A stretch of 51,737 nucleotides of DNA, taken from NCBI GenBank assembly GCA_024811115.1, contig JAKOGH010000344.1, forward strand, positions 1-51,737, read 5' to 3'. Each line of letters opens with the position of its first letter. The first letter of the stretch is position 1. A program made the translations under genes and the position numbers. The notes under the pieces were generated by a model. The model made no database searches. It saw only the letters and a program-made list of their open reading frames with translations, and was not told where the DNA came from. This document shows, piece after piece, positions 44,424 to 51,737 of the stretch. This DNA comes from Terana coerulea. Lineage: Eukaryota; Basidiomycota; Agaricomycetes; Polyporales; Phanerochaetaceae.

Positions 44424-47400
44424 ATGTCACAATACCCACCTGTGCGTGCTCTGTCATTTCTTCAAGAATTTACCGTTGAATTTGTAGCAGTACGACCCCC
44501 GCCAGGGTCATTACGACGACGGATACGGCACGTATCCGAATGCGACCCCAAACCCTTACGACCAACCGCCATCTACTTCGCCCAACCCATTCGAGCATGA
44601 GCACCAAACGTACCAACCAATCCACCCGGATCCCTTTAACATGCCTCAGCAACCACAGTCGGGTGGATATCACTCGCCTCCCATCCATTCGCCTCCACCT
44701 CAAGTTGGCCCAGGAGATTATGTGAACCCATATCAGAACACGTACCATCACCCAGGATCGCCACCACTTCATTCCCTCTCTCCTCCACCTCCTGGTTCTC
44801 AGATGGGAATCCAGCCTTCCCCGATTCCTACACCATATACGCTTCATGATGGACCGTATGAATTCAACGACCAGAATCCGGAGCTGGAAGAAGATACCGG
44901 AGACATTCCTTTGTTGCGCCGCGACAACCCTCCGCTGTCAATCCCTGGAGATTACGACCCCGTGACGGCAGACGACAAGTCGGAGAGCAACATCCGGTAC
45001 GGCCACATCCCGCAGCGCGTTCCGCGACGGTACAAGACCATCAAGAAGGTCGAGCTGTTCCACGGCAACTTTGTCCTGGACTCGCCCGTGCCGACAAAAC
45101 TCCTGCAGATGTGCGCGCAGAAGAACGAGCGCGAGTTCACGCACATGCGGTACTCCGCCGCGACGTCCGACCCGAACGACTTCAAGGACTCCGGCTTCAC
45201 CCTGCGTCAGGTGCACTACGACCCGCCGCGGCGGACCGAGCTGTTCATCGTCATGACCATGTACAACGAGGATGAGGAGCTCTTCTGTCGGACTATGCAC
45301 GGAGTAATGAAGAACATCGCGCACTTGTGCAAGCGCGACAGGAGCAAGACGTGGGGCAAAGAGGGGTGGAAGAAGGTGGTGGTCTGCATCGTGTCGGACG
45401 GACGGCAGAAGATCAATTCACGGACGTTGAGTGTGATTGCTACTATGGGCGCCTACCAGGATGGCATTGCGAAGGTACGTCCGCTCTCAGGCTACCCGGC
45501 CAGGTTCTGACGCAGCACTTCCGAAGAATGTCGTCAACGGCAAGCCTGTAACAGCGCATATTTATGAATACACGGTGCAAGGTGCGTCTCATATGACATG
45601 TGGTGGCGACGGCCTTGCCTCATGCACGCCATAGTATCTGTTTCACCGTCCATGAAGATCGAAGGTGCCGAAAAGGGTTTTATGCCCGTGCAGGTGATTT
45701 TCTGTCTCAAGGAGAAGAACCAGAAGAAGATCAACTCGCACCGTTGGTTCTTCAACGCGTTCGGACCGATACTGCAACCCAACGTTTGCGTTCTGCTTGA
45801 TGTCGGCACCATGCCCGGACCAACCTCCATTTACCACTTATGGAAAGCCTTCGATATTAACTCCAATGTCGGAGGTGCCTGTGGCGAGATTGTCGCATTG
45901 AAGGGCAAGTACGGCCAGAACCTAATCAACCCTTTGGTTGCCGCGCAAAACTTCGAGTACAAGATGTCCAATATTCTGGACAAGCCTCTGTGAGTGAGAT
46001 AATATTTTCACCGCATCACCCCTCATTGTCTGTGTAGTGAATCGGTCTTTGGCTACATTACGGTGCTTCCTGGTGCCTTCAGTGCTTATCGGTACATTGC
46101 GCTTCAAAACGATGTTACCGGTGAAGGTCCATTACAGAAGTACTTCCTCGGAGAGAAAATGGTGATTGCCCTTGGAATGTTGCGGAAGCGAGGTGGACTG
46201 ACCCAGTCGTAGCATGGCGCGGGAGCCGACATTTTCACCGCCAACATGTACCTGGCCGAAGATCGAGTAGGCTCTTCTTCTTCGCATGTGCGCTCTATTT
46301 GATGACATTCCCGCAGATCTTGTGCTGGGAACTTGTGTCAAAACGTGGCGGCGCTTGGATTTTGCACTATGTGAAATCTGCCTACGCCGTGACGGATGTG
46401 CCCGACCAGGTATCGCACAGTCTGTCCCATCGTGTCTTTGAAGTCCGTGCTTATAGGTTATTCAGGTTCCAGAGTTGATTTCGCAACGTCGTCGCTGGCT
46501 GAACGGTTCTTTCTTCGCCGCGATACACAGTACACTTCACTTCCACTATATTTACCGGTCATCTCACAGTTTCTTGCGGAAGTTCTGGATTCACGTTGAG
46601 ATGCTCTACCAACTCTTCAACCTGATCTTTTCATGGTTCGCTCTCGTACGCACGTTACAGCATCTTCTGTTACCTCCGACTGATTTGACATCCTGCACAG
46701 GGGAATTACTACATTTCCTTCACCATTCTGAGCGAGTCGTTGGAAGATCCTTCGTTCAAACTCGGAAACGGAATCCACATCCTCAATGTGATTCTCGAAT
46801 ACTTTTACCTCGGACTGCTTATCATGTGCTTCTTGCTGTCGCTCGGCAACCGGCCCCAGGGTGCGAAGTGGTTCTACACACTCGCGTTTGTCGGGTTTGC
46901 GGTGATCACTGTATATATGACGGTAAATCCTGCTTGGCTTCCTCTGCCGGGTATCCAGGCGACTGAGCCGATATCTATTCCTCCAGATCGCGGCGTTCTT
47001 CCTCGCATTCAAAGGCGTCGACAATATCGTCCACACGGACGGACCACTCACAGTCTCAAGTCTATTCACGAATTCGATATTCCGGAATATCGTTATCTCG
47101 CTTGTGGCTACCCTCGGATTGTACATTATCGCGTCCCTCATCTTCGTGAGTCTTCTCCGTTCGTCTGATTTTGCCACTGAGCTCAATCTGCGGTGTTGCC
47201 TGGATAGTTCGAGCCATGGCATATGATCACGTCCTTTGTCCAATACCTGCTTATGGCGCCTTCGTACATCGCTGTGCTCAACGTTTATGCGGTATGTGGT
47301 TTCAGCGTCTGGATAAGTGCCGAACTCAACCACCCCATTTCTAGTTCTCGAACGTGCAGTAAGTCTGGGCCCTGAGGCGCTTTCGCTATAGCTCACCGCA

Positions 47401-48165
47401 CTTTCATCTTAGCGACGTATCATGGGGTACGAAAGGTGACAACAAAGTCTCAACGGACCTCGGCGTCGTGTCAACGGGCAAGAACAAGAACGAGGTCGAA
47501 GTCGCGGTGCCCACTGCGGAGACCGACATTAACGCGGCGTACGAGGACGCGATCCATGTGCTGTCCACAAAGCCGCCGAAGTCGGATCCGAAGCCAGACC
47601 CGCAGACCGAGCAGGAGGACTACTACCGCGGCTTCAGAACAAAGTGAGTTCACCCCCGCCACTCTCACGTCGCGCGAGCATGGATCTCACGTCCCGCTTC
47701 TCTGCAGTGTACGTGCTCCCAGGCTCGCAGAGCCGCTCCCGTAATCGGCAGATACTGAGTCCCGCCTTTCGCTTCCGTCTAGGTTCTGCTCGCCTGGACG
47801 TTGTCGAACGTGAGTCTGCCGCGTGATCGATACACGTTACGCGCGAAGCTAATCGTCCCGCTCCTTCCAGGCTCTGCTGGCGGCCATCATTGTGTATGTG
47901 CTTCGGAAACCCTAATACGTCCTAAGCTCTGTGCTAACTGCCGCGGTTGTGCGCATCCAGCACTGCGACCGGCAAAGCGGCCGATAAGGGCGCGCACAAC
48001 ACCGTGAACGGCTACATGGCGTTCGTCCTGTTCTCGGTGGCAGGCCTCGCCTGTGAGTTACCTCCGTTTATTTCTGCTGAGTCACAGCTGAAGACTTGGC
48101 TTACAGTCGTCCGCTTCGTCGGCTGCTCGACGTACTTGCTTGTACGCTTATTTGCGGGCGAGTAG
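44424..48165 (+). CDS. CHS: Chitin synthase, division 1 (class I-III type)
   Basis: Integral plasma-membrane glycosyltransferase that polymerises UDP-GlcNAc into cell-wall chitin. ATG at 44,424 with first exon MSQYPP; introns include 44,442-44,487, 45,475-45,526, 45,582-45,634 and 46,162-46,212, with about a dozen more of about 50 bp. The N-terminal 170 residues are Pro/Gln/Tyr-rich. Next come the chitin-synthase N domain ([20 protein letters not shown]), catalytic core motifs ([44 protein letters not shown]) and the processivity motif QRRRWLNGS near 46,485. C-terminal helices follow ([50 protein letters not shown]), ending [15 protein letters not shown] and TAG at 48,163-48,165. [14 protein letters not shown] segment precedes the last helices. 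No lesion seen. The exact class needs a tree. Confidence 0.95.
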
Positions 48166-48727
48166 TGCGGCTGTGCAAGCGTCCGCCGCTGTACTCTGGG
48201 CAAGTCTCACTGTCGAGCAGCTACTCCGGTTCTCGTTTACGTGCTGCCAGGATAATAAGTATTTACCTCCCCATCTACCTACAAGAACTGCCTCTTCGTT
48301 CTGTCTTGCCTTGCCTTCACTCCGAACTCTGCTCTCGCATTGTGCTATACCCGATGAACTCCAATTAGCTAGTACAATATGCTAAGTACATGATACCAGA
48401 AGCTATCCTGCGCGCCCGGTTTCTGCTACAGATTTCGTTATGAATAATAATACACCTTTGTGCGCAAAGTCAACCCGGAAATGCTGAGGATGGTAGTACA
48501 AATTTGTGATGTCCGTGTCCCTTCTAACCCTTGAACCCAAAAAGACAATCGAGGAATTGGATCGGTGCTCTCGTATCCTGCCGTGGCGAGCGCTTGGAAG
48601 TGGGGATGGAGTGAGAGCCCCGGAAGCCAAACATATTCACTTGGTCTAGAACATGGGCGTGTCAGTTCTGCGCCGCAGTTCTAGACAAGCGGGCCATCAC
48701 TCACGGAGCCCTTCGACTTCCGTCGTG
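48166..48727. other. Convergent 3' spacer
   Basis: About 560 bp between the chitin synthase stop and the stop of the next gene on the other strand. Nothing coding is recognised. Confidence 0.4.
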
Positions 48728-49190
48728 TTATAACCAGCGCTTGGTCGTCTTCGGAGACATTGAACGGATCCGCGAGTGGCGACGGCGGTGTGGTCTAAGT
48801 TCGACAGGCGTGCTCAGGGAGCTGTGGCATACGACAGCCAGGAACACACGACGTACGAGTGGAGAGTGGGGCGCGCCCGGCATCTTCTGGCGCGTAGCCT
48901 GGAGGACGGTGTTCAGCTGATACAGTAAGTGGCGCGGTCAGCGCGGTGCGCAGCGAGCGGGGGGGCAGCGCACGTACCTTGGCTTCGCTCGCCTGTTTCG
49001 TGCGCCCGAGCGAGCCGTAGGTGACCATGTCGCTCGTCACCGAGGTCATGGTCGGGAAGGACGACAGCGAGTGCGTGAAGCTCGGGAGCGCGGCGATGGA
49101 CGGCTTCCGCGACGAGGACGCCATGTCTGGGGAGCGCGAGGCGGTCGAGGACGCGCTGGAGGTGGTGGAGGAGCGGCTGCTTGGCGACAT
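48728..49190 (-). CDS. Small Ser/Thr-rich hypothetical protein
   Basis: Two exons (49,190-48,978 and 48,898-48,728) with a clean GT-AG intron of 79 bp give 127 codons. The start MSPSSRSSTTSSASSTASRS follows a purine-poor leader; an upstream in-frame ATG at 49,265 is possible. A long Ser/Thr-rich N-terminal half contains SFTHSLSSFPTMTSVTSDM. A basic C-terminal part contains KMPGAPHSPLVRRVFLAVV, ending TKRWL. No signal peptide or known domain. The intron joins two frames smoothly, which supports a real gene. Confidence 0.5.
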
Positions 49191-50017
49191 CGGGGGCTGC
49201 CACCGGGGTGTAATATGGGCTGTGGTGGAGAGAACAAAGGCGGGATTCGAAATGGGGAAGAGCACGAAGCGTGGGGGTGGTGGTTATGAGCGGACGGACA
49301 AAGCGATTTGGCCGCGCGGAGGCGCCATGCAGCATGCAGCGCCGTGCTGGACGGTTTCATAAAACTTATGAAGGGTACGCTGGGGCTGGGTTGAGGCTCT
49401 GTCCGCCAACCGCGTGCCCCGGGAAGAGCGCAGGGAACGCGTTCCTGTGACCCGGATAGAGTCTGAGGTACGCTGAGGGAACGTGCGGAGGGTGCCGGAC
49501 CCGCGGAGTCATTGTGCCAGCGTTCATCCAAAGTTGCTATCGCATGGTGGTGGGGGAGCCCTGCAACGGGCATACTATACTGTATGCTCGGAACGCTGAT
49601 AGGAACGAGCGCGAAGAAGGCCGAGCACAGATCACGACCCGAGCAGCTGAGAAGTTGCCGGCAGCAGCACACCACGAGAGCTAAAGTCAAAGGAACGGCA
49701 CAGCACGAGATTATCGCATAATCTCCGAGAGAACTCCAGGAGAGATCGATATTCAGTCCAATTGCCCATCTACACGTTCCTGGGCCCTCTGCCCGTCCGA
49801 TGGAATGAGATCGCCATGACTCTAATTCCTCCTTCCAGCTGGAAAAGGAAAACCAGGCTGTAGATGGAAGTCAGTGATAATCCCGGGGCGCGGAAGACGG
49901 GGTCCGACGTACTGAGTGAACGCAAATACTGACTCGGACGTGCATCAGCGCATCTCCGCGTCGCAAGGTGTTCAATAGATTAGCATGGTCCGAGTGTTAT
50001 CGCAGCCGCCGTGCCGC
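49191..50017. other. Intergenic stretch
   Basis: About 830 bp upstream of the small Ser-rich gene and downstream of the F-box gene. Open frames on both strands look like shadows of GC-rich sequence. No repeat recognised. Confidence 0.35.
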
Positions 50018-51151
50018 TCAGAGCTCGCGCCAGAGAGTATCGCGGGCGACCAGGCGTGGGCCAGGAAACTGCTGGTACAGCCATTGTCCGTCCTTGAGGC
50101 GCCAAATCGTCTGATTCGTGCTATGCCAGAAGGTGAGGCTGGTCAAGGTAGGACAATAGGTTCGGAGTTCTGTGGCGACCATACGCTGCAAGCCAGGCAG
50201 CAAGGGGCGAGTTGGTCCAGTGCGACACGTCCACCTGCAGGTACTGAAGCTTCGAGAACTTCATTAGCGATCGGTGGATGTTGTTGCGCTGAAGTCGAGA
50301 CTCGGTGCTCAGCACAAGCGTCATAGTCACGAACCGATGTAGCATATACGCACGTGCATTAGGGGCAGAGACAGCACACCCAAGTGACGAAGCGTCGCTG
50401 CACAACATGACGCCGCCAACCGCTCCAGGGTCTTCTCAACCACGAAGTCGGGAATGACGATGACGTTGAGGCTGCTGAGAGACTTCGTCGTGAGGGTCAG
50501 CTCCTTCATGAAATGGCTGAAGTTGGCAGCGTTTTCATCGTCTATGATGAGACTGAGCCTCTGCAAGTTGCACGCTTCCAAGAGGTCGAAAGCAACATGC
50601 ATAGAGCCCTCGAAGGTATCCAAAGCAGGCAAGGTTCCGGAGCGGTAGTTGCGACGAGGCTCACTTGTTTCGTCAGCTGGCGTGGTGTCCTGCACCGTGA
50701 GGGACTTGAGCTGGTCCTGCGGCTCCAAGAAAGCCATGAGATCGTCGTCCCACATGAAATGGAAGGTCGCCTGCTGCAGCCTGAACGGAAAATCGCGCCT
50801 GAAGATCCAAGTGTTGAGGCAAGTGACGTCAAATATGTACAAGTCCTTGAGGTTGTCCATCTTGCCCAGCGCGACTTGCATGGCCTTCCAGAACGACTCC
50901 GGCAGCGACCCGCCACTCCACCGGGGATCCTGCCAGAACCAGAAGCGGCGCACGTAGGGCCCGCGTGCCCCGTCTCGCTTTGCCAGCGACGTGCAGGCGT
51001 GGTAGACGGCGTTAGGGTCCCGCAAGGTGATATTCGCGTATAGCTTGGCTTCGGCGACGGGTTGCAGCTCCTTGCAGACATGGCTGAGGGCTTTGAGTTC
51101 GATCGGCCGCAAGTAGGGCACGACGTGTTCTAGCACTGCGGCAGACAGCAT
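50018..51151 (-). CDS. F-box/LRR-like protein
   Basis: The ATG at 51,151 is preferred because the F-box-like helix follows at once: MLSAAVLEHVVPYLRPIELK, then ALSHVCKELQPVAEAKLYAN. An in-frame ATG at 51,268 would add 39 residues with no recognisable feature. The body has the WFWQDPRW, NLKDLYIFDV, DQLKSLTVQD and CNLQRLSLII pattern of irregular leucine-rich repeats. Introns at 50,353-50,301 and 50,234-50,186 connect to LQRNNIHRSLMKFSKLQYLQ and RMVATELRTYCPTLTSLTFW. Spliced length is 1032 nt (343 codons plus stop). The probable role is substrate recognition in an SCF ligase; the target is unknown. No lesion. Divergent from the EB1 gene. Confidence 0.75.
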
Positions 51152-51511
51152 GATGTCACAGAGACTTGAGGATCTAGAGTTTAAGAAACCCGTCATGAAG
51201 ACAGTGATCAGCACGTACGGGTGAGGCTCAAGAGTGCGAAACTTCAAGCCACGAGTGTGGCTGAGCACCTAAAGTTAAATTCGCGTTATGTTCGCAGGAG
51301 GACCTTCGAAAGTATTGTCAGCGTCGTGAGATGGCGAGACTACCGGAGACAAGGCGTTGGGAGAGTGGTGGTGGTGGTAGAAAAACAAGAGGCGAATAGC
51401 CGAGCTTGGGCGGCAAGAAACCTGGTCGAGCTTGCCACCTCCCGTCACTGCTAGTCTAGCAAGTACCTCCTCTATCCACTACTTTCCTCCATTTTCTCGG
51501 CCTATAACGCG
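51152..51511. promoter_or_regulatory. Divergent promoter between F-box/LRR and EB1 genes
   Basis: A 360-bp spacer between opposite start codons. It carries pyrimidine-rich tracts just before the EB1 ATG (CTCCTCTATCC, TTTCCTCCATTTTCTC), common in fungal promoters. No TATA box seen. Confidence 0.4.
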
Positions 51512-51737
51512 ATGGGAGAATCAAGAACTGAGCTCATTGCGTGGCTGAACGACCTCCTCCAGGTCAATTACACGAAGGTCGAGCAATGCGGGACTGGAGG
51601 CGCATACTGCCAGATCATGGACTCGATTTTCGGTCAGTACTCGTGTTAGAGTTGTATGTCGAAGGATCCTAACAAGGTGTCCCTGGTATCCGCTATATAG
51701 GCGATCTTCCAATGACGAAAGTGAAGATGAACGCGAA
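51512..51737 (+). CDS. EB1/Bim1-type microtubule plus-end binding protein, 5' part only
   Basis: EB proteins track growing microtubule ends through an N-terminal calponin-homology domain and recruit partners through a C-terminal EB domain. ATG at 51,512 starts MGESRTELIAWLNDLLQVNY, followed by TKVEQCGTGGAYCQIMDSIF, the hallmark start of the CH domain. An intron (51,633-51,700) splits the Gly codon before DLPMTKVKMNA. The window ends inside the CH domain, so the coiled coil and EB motif lie outside. Orthologue of Bim1/Mal3/MAPRE. Housekeeping, single-copy expected. Confidence 0.93.

Overview
The window looks like a nuclear contig from an agaricomycete (polypore-like) basidiomycete. The evidence is very short GT-AG introns (about 45-80 bp), DUF6534 and DUF6589 families, APH-type kinases, F-box/LRR genes, Tad-like LINEs, and a conserved core of complex I 51-kDa subunit, division-1 chitin synthase and EB1. 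It splits into a repeat-rich, duplicated left part (1-36,300) and an ordinary gene-dense right part (36,300-51,737).

Left part. Two blocks carry the same gene pair. One gene belongs to a basidiomycete-expanded family usually auto-labelled 'geranylgeranyl pyrophosphate synthetase', although no prenyl-synthase motif is visible and its E-V-D and E-L-K-T motifs recall Rai1/DXO nucleases. The other is a DUF6534 membrane protein. Block 1 holds copies 1 and 2 plus a DUF6534 gene (45-5,846). Block 2 holds copy 3, remnant copy 5, a second DUF6534 gene and remnant copy 4 (27,481-36,300). All five family copies carry disabling lesions; the DUF6534 genes look usable.

Between and inside the blocks are at least seven mobile elements: a 543-bp MITE with a 9-bp duplication inside a small tail-anchored-protein gene; a degraded Tad-like LINE; a 526-bp tRNA-derived SINE in that LINE with a 12-bp duplication; three copies (A, B, C; about 2.45 kb without nested inserts) of an unfamiliar element family; and, inside C, a 758-bp hAT-like MITE with an 8-bp duplication plus an extra insert of about 235 bp. 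Each A/B/C element has short inverted ends (CATCTGGAAAAACCCC-like), a CpG-dense array of units of about 155 bp, a hairpin, a tRNA-like segment with Pol III A and B boxes, and long AT-rich flanks. I saw no transposase in it.

A and B lie in opposite orientation. The LINE 3' half ends exactly at A (minus strand) and its 5' half ends exactly at B (plus strand). Rejoining them restores RNase H reading and gives a matching 2-bp duplication, so the 10.8 kb between A and B was most likely inverted by recombination between the elements. The outer partners of A and B, a UbiA prenyltransferase fragment and a truncated DUF6589 gene, have no matching halves here.

Right part. In order: an APH-like kinase with a 3' frameshift (-), complex I 51-kDa subunit (+), a secreted Cys-containing protein (+), an F-box protein (+), a GNAT acetyltransferase (-), chitin synthase (+), a small Ser-rich hypothetical protein (-), an F-box/LRR-like protein (-), and the start of an EB1/Bim1 gene (+) cut by the window edge. 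These are independent fungal genes and no biosynthetic cluster is apparent. All alignments were done by eye; identities are qualitative.
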